From: Boseongicola aestuarii
GTDB taxonomy: Bacteria; Pseudomonadota; Alphaproteobacteria; Rhodobacterales; Rhodobacteraceae
Assembly: GCF_900184815.1 (NCBI RefSeq)
Contig: NZ_FXXQ01000001.1
Location: forward strand, 496,001 to 560,000
Direction: 5' to 3'
DNA length: 64,000 bases
The translations under genes and the position numbers were made by a program. The notes beneath the pieces are model-generated. The model saw only the letters and a program-made list of their open reading frames with translations, was not told where the DNA came from and did not search any database. This document shows positions 35,236 through 44,047 of the stretch, in pieces (within the stretch, counting starts at the first letter, position 1; the number at the start of each line of letters is the position of its first letter).

Positions 35236-38034
35236 TCAGCCTCCAGAAGTGGCCGGGCCGACCGTTTTGTCAATAAGGCCAGCGACGTACTCCGCGGTTT
35301 TTGCGATCTCGGCACTCAGCTCTTCCATGCTGTCGACCCCAAGATCCCGCAACAGAAATGCCTCGGCGCTGGCGCCCGTCGTTTCCTTGGTCAGAGGGTC
35401 TTTAGATATCAGTCGCGCTGCGGACTGTACCGTCCAAAAGAGATCGGCAGCAGCCTTGATCGTCGACCCTTCGTTTGCCGATAGTTCAAAATCCTCAATC
35501 GCCGCATCGAGCTGATCGCTCAGACATCGCGCGCCGTCGCCTCGCAGCAATGCCCCCGTCTGCGCGAAAAGCTCTATGTCCTGAAGACGTCCGGGCCCTG
35601 ACTTGATGTCAAACTCAGCGCCTCCCGGCTTGGCCGCTGCCAGCCGCGCCCGCATGTCTGCAACATCTGAAAAAACGCCCTTTCGGTCCCGCGTTTTGGC
35701 AAGAAGCTCTTTACGAAATCCGGCGATTTCCTCGCCTAGGGCCTCATCACCTGCAATCACACGCGCACGCGTCAGAGCAAGATGCTCCCATGTCCACGCC
35801 TCGGTTTCCTGATAAGTCCGAAAGGCAGAAAACCCCGTCGCAACAGGGCCTTGTCGTCCCGATGGCCGCAAGCGCATGTCTACTTCGTAAAGCCGCCCTT
35901 CAGCAGTCGGCGCCGATATCGCGGTGACCAAAGCTTGCGTCAGTCGCGCATAGTAAGCGCGTGTCGCCAGTGGACGACGGCCCTGTGATGTGTCGACCCC
36001 TTGCGCGTCATAGACAACGATCAGATCAAGATCTGACGCCGCGTTGAGCCGCTCGGCGCCAAGCGAGCCCATCGCGATGACGACCGCTCCACGGCCCGGA
36101 GGTGGGCCATGTTTGGCCGCGAAGGTCTCGACGACAAATGGCCAAAGCGCCCGAACCGCCGAGGTCGCAAGATCTGCGTATTGCTGCCCGGCCGTATTTG
36201 CGTCGATGATGCCACGCAGGTGGTGCACGCCGACACGAAAGTGCCATTCGCGCGCCCAAACACGCGCGCGGTCCAATCGTGCCTCGTAATCCTTCAGTCC
36301 AGCCAGTTCTTGCGTCAGGGCCTTGGTCAAACCATCGGCCCCCGGCCAGTCCGAAAAGAAGCCGCCCCCGATCACTGCATCGAAGACAGGCGCGTTCCGT
36401 GCCAGATGCTGACCCAAACCTGGCGCTGTGTCGACGATATCCACAACCAGATCAAGAAGTTGCGGGTTGGCCTCAAACAAGGAAAACAATTGCACTCCCG
36501 AGGGCAGTCCTGCAAGAAATCCGTCAAAGTTCAAAAGTGCTTCGGACGGCCGGGCGGCAGCCGCCAGTCGGTCCAGCAAGATCGGCTCCATTCGTTTGAA
36601 GATCTCGACCGCACGCGCCGAGCGCAGTGCGGGATAGCCCTTCCACCGTTCGATGATTTCAGCATTCAGGTCAGATACCTGAGCCCGGCGCGGCGCGGCA
36701 TGGACGGGACTTCCGGGCGCGAAAAAGCCTTCAGTCAGTTGGTGCACACGCTGAAACATTTCTTCCAAAGCGCGGGCATAGTCTTGCGGGTCTTGTCCTG
36801 CGAGATACGCAAGCCGGGTGAATTCCTCTTCTGTGTTCGGCAAGACGTGGGTCTGCTGGTCGGCGATCATCTGCACGCGATGCTCGGCCTCGCGCAACGC
36901 CCTGTAGTCCTTGGCCAATTGGCTGGCTTCGTCCGAACTGACCCAACCTTTCGCAGCCAGCACCGACAGGCCTTCGACCGTACCGCGCACCCGCAGGTCA
37001 GGATCGCGCCCCCCCGCAATCAACTGACGCGTCTGCGTGAAAAACTCGATCTCGCGAATACCGCCCTGGCCAAGCTTCAGATCGTGACTGAGGTGGCTTG
37101 CGGCTTTGTGCAGGCCCTTGTGATCGCGGATGCGCAACCGCATGTCATGCGCGTCCTGAATGGCCGCGAAATCAAGATGTCGTCGCCACACGAAGGGACG
37201 CAGCGTTTCAAGAAAGGCTTTACCCGCCTCAAGATCGCCGGCCGCCGCAGAAGCCTTTATGAACGCCGCTCGCTCCCATGTGCGCCCAAAGGCTTCGTAA
37301 TATCGTTCCGCCGCTTCCATCGAAATTGCGACAGGAGTGACGGATGCATCCGGGCGCAGTCGCAAATCTGTACGAAACACATATCCGTCGGCGGTTCTCT
37401 CGCTGAGCGAAGCGGTCATCTTGCGAACAGACCGCACAAAACTGGCACGCGCTTCGCCATATTCGTCGGAGTCGAACCGCGTTTCATCATAGAGACAAAT
37501 AAGGTCGATATCCGAGCTATAGTTCAGCTCGCCCGCCCCCATCTTGCCCATCGCAAGAACCGAAAGCCCGCCCGCAACTTCAATGTCATCGTCAGTTTGA
37601 CCGGGCAGTTTCTTACGTCTGATCTCGTTCGCGACCGCGGCCTTCAAAGCCCGATCCGTCGCGGCAGATGCAAAGTCCGTCAAAAGCCCCGTTACGTCTT
37701 CAAGGGCCCAGACGCCGCCGAGGTCAGCAAGCCCGGCATAAAGCGCTACTCGTCGCTTCAACTGACGCAGCCCTGGCGCAAGGTCACCGTCCGACAGGGA
37801 TGTCGTCTCATCCAAGAAGGTGCGCCGAACTTTTTCCGTTTCCAGATCGACAACCTCAAGAAGCCAATCGCCGTCACGACGTAGAAGATCGGAAAGGTAG
37901 AACGACGACCCCGCAGCTCCGGCAATCAGGTCAGCAAGTGCGCCGGTTTTCAGACCAAGGGCAGATACGGCGTCACGCGCACGCTCGCGATCATGAGCGA
38001 TTGGCACACGGTTGATATTTGTGGAAAGTGACAT
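35236..38034 (-). CDS. glnE: bifunctional glutamine synthetase adenylyltransferase/adenylyl-removing enzyme
   Basis: About 932 aa from ATG 38034. A TTG at 38112 would add 26 residues but lacks a ribosome site. Two nucleotidyltransferase domains are visible: VLAMGKMGAGELNYSSDIDL (removing domain) and VIAMGSLGAERLNAASDLDL (adenylylating domain), each with the D-x-D metal site. Between and after them lie the GlnD-UTase-like helical domains. It controls glutamine synthetase by AMP addition and removal in response to nitrogen status. No PII gene is in the window. Confidence 0.95.
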   Translation of the reverse strand: MSLSTNINRVPIAHDRERARDAVSALGLKTGALADLIAGAAGSSFYLSDLLRRDGDWLLEVVDLETEKVRRTFLDETTSLSDGDLAPGLRQLKRRVALYAGLADLGGVWALEDVTGLLTDFASAATDRALKAAVANEIRRKKLPGQTDDDIEVAGGLSVLAMGKMGAGELNYSSDIDLICLYDETRFDSDEYGEARASFVRSVRKMTASLSERTADGYVFRTDLRLRPDASVTPVAISMEAAERYYEAFGRTWERAAFIKASAAAGDLEAGKAFLETLRPFVWRRHLDFAAIQDAHDMRLRIRDHKGLHKAASHLSHDLKLGQGGIREIEFFTQTRQLIAGGRDPDLRVRGTVEGLSVLAAKGWVSSDEASQLAKDYRALREAEHRVQMIADQQTHVLPNTEEEFTRLAYLAGQDPQDYARALEEMFQRVHQLTEGFFAPGSPVHAAPRRAQVSDLNAEIIERWKGYPALRSARAVEIFKRMEPILLDRLAAAARPSEALLNFDGFLAGLPSGVQLFSLFEANPQLLDLVVDIVDTAPGLGQHLARNAPVFDAVIGGGFFSDWPGADGLTKALTQELAGLKDYEARLDRARVWAREWHFRVGVHHLRGIIDANTAGQQYADLATSAVRALWPFVVETFAAKHGPPPGRGAVVIAMGSLGAERLNAASDLDLIVVYDAQGVDTSQGRRPLATRAYYARLTQALVTAISAPTAEGRLYEVDMRLRPSGRQGPVATGFSAFRTYQETEAWTWEHLALTRARVIAGDEALGEEIAGFRKELLAKTRDRKGVFSDVADMRARLAAAKPGGAEFDIKSGPGRLQDIELFAQTGALLRGDGARCLSDQLDAAIEDFELSANEGSTIKAAADLFWTVQSAARLISKDPLTKETTGASAEAFLLRDLGVDSMEELSAEIAKTAEYVAGLIDKTVGPATSGG

Positions 38035-38178
38035 GGAGCGACCAAAGCCCGCGCCCGCCGCGCGGTCAAGAGCGTCCGACACGTTCACCGCTTCCAACGG
38101 TGGCAAAGGCAATATGCGGCATTTCCGTCAGTGACGCTTTCGGGCAAGAACACGTGGCATATTGAAGGGCGCACGTAG

Positions 38179-38646
38179 ATGAGCAAAAGCAAGAAACGCG
38201 TGGTTGCAGCATTGGAGGCAGCCGGACTAAACGCGGACATTCTGCACATGGCGAACGAAACCCGTACAGCGGCCGATGCGGCGCGCGAAGCGAGTTGCGA
38301 AATCGACCAGATCGCCAAGTCGATCATCTTTGGCGGTCACGTTACCGGCAAGATCGTCCTGTTCATTACCGCTGGCGGCAATCAGGTCGACGCAGAGAAA
38401 GCCTCGATTGTTGCGGGCGAACCTTTGGGACGCGCCGATGCTGCTGCCGTCAGGGCCGAAACGGGCTTTGCAATCGGCGGCGTCGCTCCTGTTGGTCACC
38501 TGACGCCACCGCGCGCGTTTTTCGATCCGACTCTCCTCAAATCTGATGTGATCTACGCCGCAGCGGGTACGCCTCATCACATTTTTCCGATATCTTCGCA
38601 AAAATTACTTGAAATTTCGGGCGCTCAAATATCTGATTTCATTTAG
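38179..38646 (+). CDS. YbaK/EbsC-family aminoacyl-tRNA deacylase-like protein
   Basis: 155 aa. YbaK fold: RTAADAAREASCEIDQIAKS, the active-site-region Lys in IAKSIIF, GKIVLFITAGGNQVDAEKAS, and GFAIGGVAPVGH. These proteins hydrolyse mischarged tRNA such as Cys-tRNA-Pro. Divergent from glnE, 144 bp from its start. ATG 38179 follows a weak site. Confidence 0.88.
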   Translation: MSKSKKRVVAALEAAGLNADILHMANETRTAADAAREASCEIDQIAKSIIFGGHVTGKIVLFITAGGNQVDAEKASIVAGEPLGRADAAAVRAETGFAIGGVAPVGHLTPPRAFFDPTLLKSDVIYAAAGTPHHIFPISSQKLLEISGAQISDFI

Positions 38647-38658
38647 TTTCCAAACTTA

Positions 38659-38735
38659 ATGTAAAATTCATTCACATTTAATCTTGAACCCGAGGCCTCT
38701 GTCACCGATATGTGTGATGTGAAAGGCATTCACAT
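38659..38735 (+). promoter_or_regulatory. DUF2852 promoter flanked by two 19-bp inverted repeats
   Basis: Copy 1 at 38659-38677 reads ATGTAAA-N5-TTCACAT. Copy 2 at 38717-38735 reads ATGTGAA-N5-TTCACAT, with perfect 7-bp arms. Centres are 58 bp apart. Between them is a -35-like TTGAAC (38684-38689) with a 17-bp spacer to GATATG (38707-38712), so copy 2 would overlap the transcription start. The regulator is unknown. Confidence 0.55.
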
Positions 38736-38766
38736 TCAACGAAACACACGCATTGGAGCACATCAG

Positions 38767-39186
38767 ATGACGACCGCCACTTTACACGCAGCCCCTGCCC
38801 ACCGTGGTTCATGGCTTTCCCGCAGCGAGCAATGGCTCGATGACCGTGGAAAAGGCGCCTGGATTGCTGCGATGGTCCTTGGGTTCATCTTTTTCTGGCC
38901 AATTGGCCTTGCGCTTCTTGCCTATATGATCTGGAGCAAACGATTGTTTAACGGAAATTGCGCACGTCGCACCCGCCACGCCCATGTCGCCTTCAAATCA
39001 AGCGGAAACACCGCCTTCGACAGCTACAAGTCGGAGACACTTCGCCGCTTGCAGGAAGAACAGGACCACTTCGAACAGTTCCTGGGCCGCCTGCGCGATG
39101 CGAAAGACAAGGCTGAGTTTGACCAGTTCATGGCTGAGCGCGACAAGCGTAAAGACGACAAAGACGCTGAACCCGTCGACGCCTAA
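38767..39186 (+). CDS. DUF2852 membrane protein
   Basis: 139 aa. ATG 38767 has GGAG 12-9 nt upstream. A polar N-terminus, one membrane span (GAWIAAMVLGFIFFWPIGLALLAYMIW), then a conserved cytoplasmic helical region SYKSETLRRLQEEQDHFEQF-LGRLRDAKDKAEFDQFM typical of DUF2852. Function unknown; the two operator-like repeats upstream suggest tight control. Confidence 0.85.
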   Translation: MTTATLHAAPAHRGSWLSRSEQWLDDRGKGAWIAAMVLGFIFFWPIGLALLAYMIWSKRLFNGNCARRTRHAHVAFKSSGNTAFDSYKSETLRRLQEEQDHFEQFLGRLRDAKDKAEFDQFMAERDKRKDDKDAEPVDA

Positions 39187-39194
39187 ACCAACCA

Positions 39195-39219
39195 GTGGCC
39201 CGCAATTTCAGCGGGCCAC
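39195..39219 (+). terminator. hairpin after the DUF2852 gene
   Basis: GTGGCCCGC, loop AATTTCA, GCGGGCCAC: a perfect 9-bp stem 9 bp past the stop codon. It is followed by CTACCTTTAG, so the T-tract is weak. Confidence 0.6.
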
Positions 39220-39254
39220 CTACCTTTAGTACCGCCCTATTCAGGACCAACGAA

Positions 39255-39686
39255 ATGCCCTTACCCCTCCCCGAGACACAGCCAGAGTTCTATGAGGACG
39301 TGAATTCGAAACGCTTCATGGCCTGGATCATTGATATTGTCCTTATCTCGGCCATCACGGCCTTGCTGACAGTCTTGTCGCTTTTCACGGCGCTGTTTTT
39401 CCTGCCGTTTCTCTATGCGACCGTGGGGTTCATTTATCGCTGGGCAGGACTTTCGCGGTATTCGGCCACGGTCGGTATGCGTGTCATGTCGGTCGAGTTT
39501 CGCAAGGCCGATGGCGAGGACTTCGACGGCGGCACGGCTTTTCTACACACACTCGGCTACTACCTGTCGGTCGCGATCTTCCCAGCGCAGCTTGTGTCGA
39601 TCACTCTGATGCTGATGAGCGAACGCAAACAGGGTCTGACGGACATGGTTTTGGGCACGGTATTGCTCAATATGCGCAACCGCTAA
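39255..39686 (+). CDS. RDD family membrane protein
   Basis: 143 aa from ATG 39255. RDD signature: RFMAWIIDIVLISAITALLT (Arg then Asp pair), a second and third span, YSATVGMRVMSVEFRKADGE, and KQGLTDMVLGTVLLN. Small four-TM-like membrane protein of unknown transport role. Downstream of DUF2852 with a hairpin between, and 74 bp before bpt. Confidence 0.85.
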   Translation: MPLPLPETQPEFYEDVNSKRFMAWIIDIVLISAITALLTVLSLFTALFFLPFLYATVGFIYRWAGLSRYSATVGMRVMSVEFRKADGEDFDGGTAFLHTLGYYLSVAIFPAQLVSITLMLMSERKQGLTDMVLGTVLLNMRNR

Positions 39687-39760
39687 GCTCGGGGGAATTG
39701 GGTCTTGGCGGCAAGGAACGCACTTGCTAACCTCGTTTCGAAACGGCTTCAGGCACTCGC

Positions 39761-40591
39761 ATGCGTCATACTCTTCCGATTGCGCCACAGTTCTATGTGA
39801 CCGCCCCACAACCCTGCCCCTATCTTGAGGGCAGGATGGAACGGAAGTTGTTCACCGCATTGCAGGGCGAATTTGCCGAGAAACTCAACGATACATTGTC
39901 CAAACAAGGCTTCAGACGGTCGCAGAACGTGCTTTACCGCCCGTCATGTGCCGAGTGTTCGGCCTGTCTTTCGGCCCGCATCCGGGTCGCTGACTTCACG
40001 CCATCCCGTAGCCAGCGCAAAACCAAGCGTCGCAACGAGGGGTTGCGCCGGGAAGCGACCTCGCCCTGGGCCACGGAAGAACAATACGCACTATTTCGAT
40101 CCTATCTCGATAGCCGGCACGCCGAGGGTGGCATGGCGGATATGGATATCTTCGAATTTGCAGCGATGATCGAAGAGACGCCGATCCGTAGCCGGGTGAT
40201 TGAGTACACCGGCATGGACGAGGACGGCGAAAAAGAACTGGCTGCAGTTTGCCTGACCGACGTTCTCGATGACGGGCTGAGCATGGTCTACAGCTTCTAT
40301 GACCCAAAATACGCCGCCTCCAGCCTTGGCACCTATGTGATCATGGATCACATCGAAATCGCACGGGATGCCGGACTGCCATATGTCTATCTCGGCTATT
40401 GGGTGCCGGGGTCTTCGAAGATGGGGTACAAGGCGAAATTTTCGTCGCTGGAAATTTATCACCGGGGCGAATGGCGCGACATTGGTGACCCCGAGCGGTA
40501 CTCCTCGGAAACACATCCACTGTCGACAGATCCGATTGCCGAGCAGGTTGCCCGGATCAACCTTCCGGACTCGCGCCCGACGCGCGGCTGA
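39761..40591 (+). CDS. bpt: leucyl/phenylalanyl-independent arginyltransferase Bpt (aspartate/glutamate leucyltransferase)
   Basis: 276 aa. ATE/Bpt features: [40 protein letters not shown] (Cys-rich N-domain), [20 protein letters not shown] and [20 protein letters not shown]. It transfers leucine or arginine to proteins with N-terminal Asp/Glu, marking them for ClpS-ClpAP degradation. The sequence is closer to the Bpt group than to eukaryotic ATE. A strong terminator lies between it and the TRAP genes. Confidence 0.9.
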   Translation: MRHTLPIAPQFYVTAPQPCPYLEGRMERKLFTALQGEFAEKLNDTLSKQGFRRSQNVLYRPSCAECSACLSARIRVADFTPSRSQRKTKRRNEGLRREATSPWATEEQYALFRSYLDSRHAEGGMADMDIFEFAAMIEETPIRSRVIEYTGMDEDGEKELAAVCLTDVLDDGLSMVYSFYDPKYAASSLGTYVIMDHIEIARDAGLPYVYLGYWVPGSSKMGYKAKFSSLEIYHRGEWRDIGDPERYSSETHPLSTDPIAEQVARINLPDSRPTRG

Positions 40592-40660
40592 CACCTGCAA
40601 CGTCAAGGCTGACCACTGCGTTTTGCGGGTTTGAACTCAATATCAGATGAACCAAGGAAA

Positions 40661-40685
40661 AACCGCGCCTCAAGGGCGCGGCTTT
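40661..40685 (-). terminator. intrinsic terminator after the TRAP operon
   Basis: CCGCGCC pairs with GGCGCGG around a five-base loop. On the minus strand the stem is followed by TTTTTCC. It is 11 bp past the large permease stop and may also serve bpt on the plus strand. Confidence 0.75.
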
Positions 40686-40695
40686 CCTGATTAGA

Positions 40696-43050
40696 TCAGT
40701 TCGGGATCAGATCCGGAACGATGGTCACGATGCTTGGGAAGAACCACAGAATTCCAAGCCCAATCACCTGAATGCCCACGAAGGGGATGATTCCGCGGTA
40801 GATATGTTGCGTGGTGACAGCCGGTGGCGCGACCCCTCTGAGATAGAACAGCGCAAAGCCAAAGGGAGGCGTCAGGAACGACGTTTGCAGGTTCACCGCA
40901 ATCATGATCGTGACCCACTTCGGATCGAAGGTTCCGCCGTAGATCACCGGCCCCACGATGGGGACAACGATGTAGATGATCTCGAGGAAGTCGAGCACGA
41001 AGCCCAGCACAAAGAGCACCAGCATCACCATCAAGAACACGCGGAATTCGTTGTCGAAGCTTCTGAGGAACTGCTGAATGTAGTGCTCGCCTCCAAAGGA
41101 GATCACAACGAGGTTCAAAAGTTGCGAGCCGATCAGGATGGTAAAGACCATCGAGGTCACCTTGGCTGTCTCACGCACGACCGGGCTGAGAACGCCGGAG
41201 CGGAACAGCGTCCAACAACCGAACAGTAGCCCGAACAGTGCGTAGAGGTATGCGCCCTTCGCGACGATAAAGGCTACCCAGTTCTCGAAACCGACCTCGG
41301 ACTGGCCAATCCGCAAGTCGAAGTTAATCCCGATCAGGATCATCACGATCAGAGCAAAGGTCGACATGATGATCGTCTTGCCCGACCGATCTTCGTCACG
41401 CAGCTTGCGGTAGGCCGCAAGCATGATCGCACCACCTGCCCCAAGGGCCGCGGCCGGTGTCGGGTTGGTGATACCGCCAAGGATCGATCCAAGCACGGCG
41501 ACAATAAGCACAAGCGGCGGGAAGACGACGCGCAAAAGTTCGTTCTGAGTCAAAAGACCAAAGCCATAGCGGATCGCCCAGAATGACACGACCAACGGTA
41601 TGGCTAGCATGACGATCGTAAGACCGGGAGACGTGACGGGCGAAATAAAGAGCGCGTCCACCAGCAGTCCGACGAACAACGCCCCCAGCCCGATCCAGAG
41701 CGGACGCGGGTCAGAGGATGGCGAAACTCCGCGTGCCGTGGTCAGGATCAGCGCCAGAAGGACAAGGCTGATCGCAATCCCGGTGCCAATGGGGGCTGCA
41801 TCTTCGATATTGATCGCTAGTTGCGCGACACGCTCCTCGGCGGTCAGTTGCACAGCCTGAGCGACACCACCTGCGGCATCGATGACCTGCTGTTCGGCAA
41901 TTGCCTCGTCCCAAGCCTCCTGGCCGTGCAGTTCGATCATCGCGGCCTGGCAGTCCGGCGAGACATTGGTACGAAGGCTGGCCGTCTGACCGGCCTGCGA
42001 GAAACTATCCACGGCAACGTTCTGGCTGCCGATAACGCCCGCCGAAGACAGCACGATCAGTCCACCGATCAGTGCTGCTGGCACGCCAAGGAACCAGGTG
42101 AGGCCCTCTGCACGGGTAATGACTTCGCTGTTGGTCGAGCCAAGTTCGACTGCTGGCGCTTTGGAGGGATTCAGCAGGGCAAATCCGAACGCATAGAGCG
42201 CGTAGAGGACAGCGAGCATGATGCCGGGCAGAAGCGCGGCCTGAAACAGCGTACCGACTGAAACCACGGCGGGTTCACCTAGGTACGTCAAGGCATCCGA
42301 ACACCCGACAAGCTGCGCGCGTTCTTCCTGCGCCGCCGAATACAGGTCACCGGCCAAGGTGCCGAGCAGCACGATCACGATGGACGGCGGAATGATCTGC
42401 CCAAGCGTGCCCGACGCCGCGATGACACCGGTGGCCAGTTCGGGCGAGTAGTTGTTCCGCAACATCGTGGGAAGTGCCAGCAGACCCATGGTCACAACGG
42501 TCGCACCGACGATCCCGGTTGAGGCGGCAAGGAACGCGCCGACGACCACAATAGACACGGCCAGGCCGCCAGGCAGCGGTCCGAAAACCCTTGCCATAGT
42601 AAGCAACAGGTCATTCGCGATTTTTGAACGCTCAAGGGTGATGCCCATCAGAACGAACATGAGAACGGCCAGGAGAGTTTCGATTGACTGGCCGGCCAGA
42701 ACCCGTTCGTTCATCCGGTTGACGACGAAGGACACATTCCGATCCAGCGCGACTTCCCAGCCTTGCGGGAACACGGGCTCACCGATGCGCGGCAATTCCG
42801 GGTAGCGGAACACCGATATCGCGTCGGGCCTGATCCCTTCTGCGATGAGGCCAGCATAGGCGGACGAGCTTGAGTCGATGGCTTGATGGATCAACAGTCC
42901 CGCGCTGTCGAGACCCGCAATTATCCCGAAGGAAATGACAGCCGAACCTCCAATGGCAAAGGCCACGGGGAAGCCGGAAAGAATACCTCCAAAGAGGCAA
43001 AGAAACACGATCAGAAGGCCGATCTCGACGCCATCTAGTCCAAGAAACAT
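40696..43050 (-). CDS. TRAP transporter large permease (DctM/FcbT3-like, extended)
   Basis: 784 aa, much longer than a standard DctM (about 430). The N-terminus is typical (LIVFLCLFGGILSGFPVAFA), and the core motifs TGIVGATVVTMGLLALPTML and GTLGQIIPPSIVIVLLG are present. Two hydrophilic insertions appear: about residues 65-115 (PELPRIGEPVFPQGWEVALD) and about 340-440 (CQAAMIELHGQEAWDEAIAE and following). Sodium-coupled uptake of organic acids. 12 bp follow the small permease. Family COG4664-like by eye. Confidence 0.88.
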   Translation of the reverse strand: MFLGLDGVEIGLLIVFLCLFGGILSGFPVAFAIGGSAVISFGIIAGLDSAGLLIHQAIDSSSSAYAGLIAEGIRPDAISVFRYPELPRIGEPVFPQGWEVALDRNVSFVVNRMNERVLAGQSIETLLAVLMFVLMGITLERSKIANDLLLTMARVFGPLPGGLAVSIVVVGAFLAASTGIVGATVVTMGLLALPTMLRNNYSPELATGVIAASGTLGQIIPPSIVIVLLGTLAGDLYSAAQEERAQLVGCSDALTYLGEPAVVSVGTLFQAALLPGIMLAVLYALYAFGFALLNPSKAPAVELGSTNSEVITRAEGLTWFLGVPAALIGGLIVLSSAGVIGSQNVAVDSFSQAGQTASLRTNVSPDCQAAMIELHGQEAWDEAIAEQQVIDAAGGVAQAVQLTAEERVAQLAINIEDAAPIGTGIAISLVLLALILTTARGVSPSSDPRPLWIGLGALFVGLLVDALFISPVTSPGLTIVMLAIPLVVSFWAIRYGFGLLTQNELLRVVFPPLVLIVAVLGSILGGITNPTPAAALGAGGAIMLAAYRKLRDEDRSGKTIIMSTFALIVMILIGINFDLRIGQSEVGFENWVAFIVAKGAYLYALFGLLFGCWTLFRSGVLSPVVRETAKVTSMVFTILIGSQLLNLVVISFGGEHYIQQFLRSFDNEFRVFLMVMLVLFVLGFVLDFLEIIYIVVPIVGPVIYGGTFDPKWVTIMIAVNLQTSFLTPPFGFALFYLRGVAPPAVTTQHIYRGIIPFVGIQVIGLGILWFFPSIVTIVPDLIPN

Positions 43051-43062
43051 CGTCCCGGCCCC

Positions 43063-43956
43063 TTAATGAATATTCGCGACAAGTTCGGCGTCTTCGTCGC
43101 CGAGCAAGTCTTTGTCGAGGTATTTGCTTTCGCTCACTTCACCCTCTTTCCACTCAAGGTACGAACGGTAAAAGAAGGCGATCGCATGAATGAACACGAG
43201 CGCGGCGTAGGCGACCAGCAGCACTTTGAAGAGGAAGTAGCCATTGAAGCCATTCGGACTGAAGCCGATGGTTTCGACGTTCCAGCGCAAAGCGCGAGAT
43301 TTCTGCAAAAGCCGCTCAAGCGTGTCCGAAGCGGACGGGTTCGGCACTACCAGATGCCGCCACAGGAAGTACCAGCCGTACATCCATGTGATAACCGCCA
43401 CCGGCATCATGAAGAAAAGTGAGCCGAACATGTCGATGAAGCGCTTGGTGCGGAACTTAACGGAGGAATAGATGAGGTCAACGCGGACATGACCACCTTG
43501 AACAAATGTGTATGTGACGCACAAAGTGACTACGAGAGCGTTGTAAAGTTTCAGTTCTTCCGCCCACCAACTGACGTCAAATGTCAGTGCTTTTCCCAAA
43601 CCGATCGATATCTCGGACGCGGCAAAGACGCGCTGCATAAAGATGATGATGATTTGCTGCAAAACCATCAGAAGACCAGCCCAGGCGAAGATGCGGCCCA
43701 GCCCGTTTGCAAAGCCTTCCATAACGCGCACCGCGCCCCACAGGATCCGGTTCTTCCACATGCCAACCGCCGTGAAGACCAGAAAAGCCGTGAAAACTAC
43801 GAAGAAGAACTCGATCGAACCGCCATAGTAGATGAAGCGCATCAGCGCTTCCTTGTCTGACCAATCCAGCCACAGTCCGGGATGGGTTAATGCGTAGAAG
43901 AAGTTGTAGAACGCCAGTGCGATATTCTGGAAAAACCAGATGATACCCTCGACCAA
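43063..43956 (-). CDS. TRAP transporter small permease (DctQ-like, large type)
   Basis: 297 aa, longer than average DctQ. Starts TTG 43956 with GGGGGACGG upstream; no closer ATG fits. Several membrane spans (FVVFTAFLVFTAVGMWK; LYNALVVTLCVTYTFVQGGH; MPVAVITWMYGWYFLW) with the DctQ feature GGHVRVDLIYSSV. Forms the membrane unit with the large permease. A hairpin lies between it and the binding-protein gene. Confidence 0.88.
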   Translation of the reverse strand: MVEGIIWFFQNIALAFYNFFYALTHPGLWLDWSDKEALMRFIYYGGSIEFFFVVFTAFLVFTAVGMWKNRILWGAVRVMEGFANGLGRIFAWAGLLMVLQQIIIIFMQRVFAASEISIGLGKALTFDVSWWAEELKLYNALVVTLCVTYTFVQGGHVRVDLIYSSVKFRTKRFIDMFGSLFFMMPVAVITWMYGWYFLWRHLVVPNPSASDTLERLLQKSRALRWNVETIGFSPNGFNGYFLFKVLLVAYAALVFIHAIAFFYRSYLEWKEGEVSESKYLDKDLLGDEDAELVANIH

Positions 43957-44003
43957 GACCCGTCCCCCGGTTGGTTTTTATGTTAAGGTTTAGAAAAGGT
44001 GAT

Positions 44004-44030
44004 CAGAGGGCCCAAAGCAAGGGCCCCCTG
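44004..44030 (-). terminator. intercistronic hairpin between binding protein and permease genes
   Basis: CAGAGGGCCC (44004-44013) pairs with GGGCCCCCTG (44021-44030) with one mismatch; loop AAAGCAA. The minus-strand sequence after it contains TTTTCT. Typical of TRAP operons, where partial termination or mRNA stabilisation raises the binding-protein level. Confidence 0.65.
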
Positions 44031-44047
44031 AGAATTGGTATGAGCGA

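Noticed and set aside
36109-37884. 591-codon open frame opposite glnE
   Set aside because: Shadow of glnE codon bias; low-complexity, no recognisable domain.
38717-38735. CRP/FNR site upstream of DUF2852
   Set aside because: TGTGA and TCACA are 7 bp apart, not 6, and FNR half sites (TTGAT) are absent.
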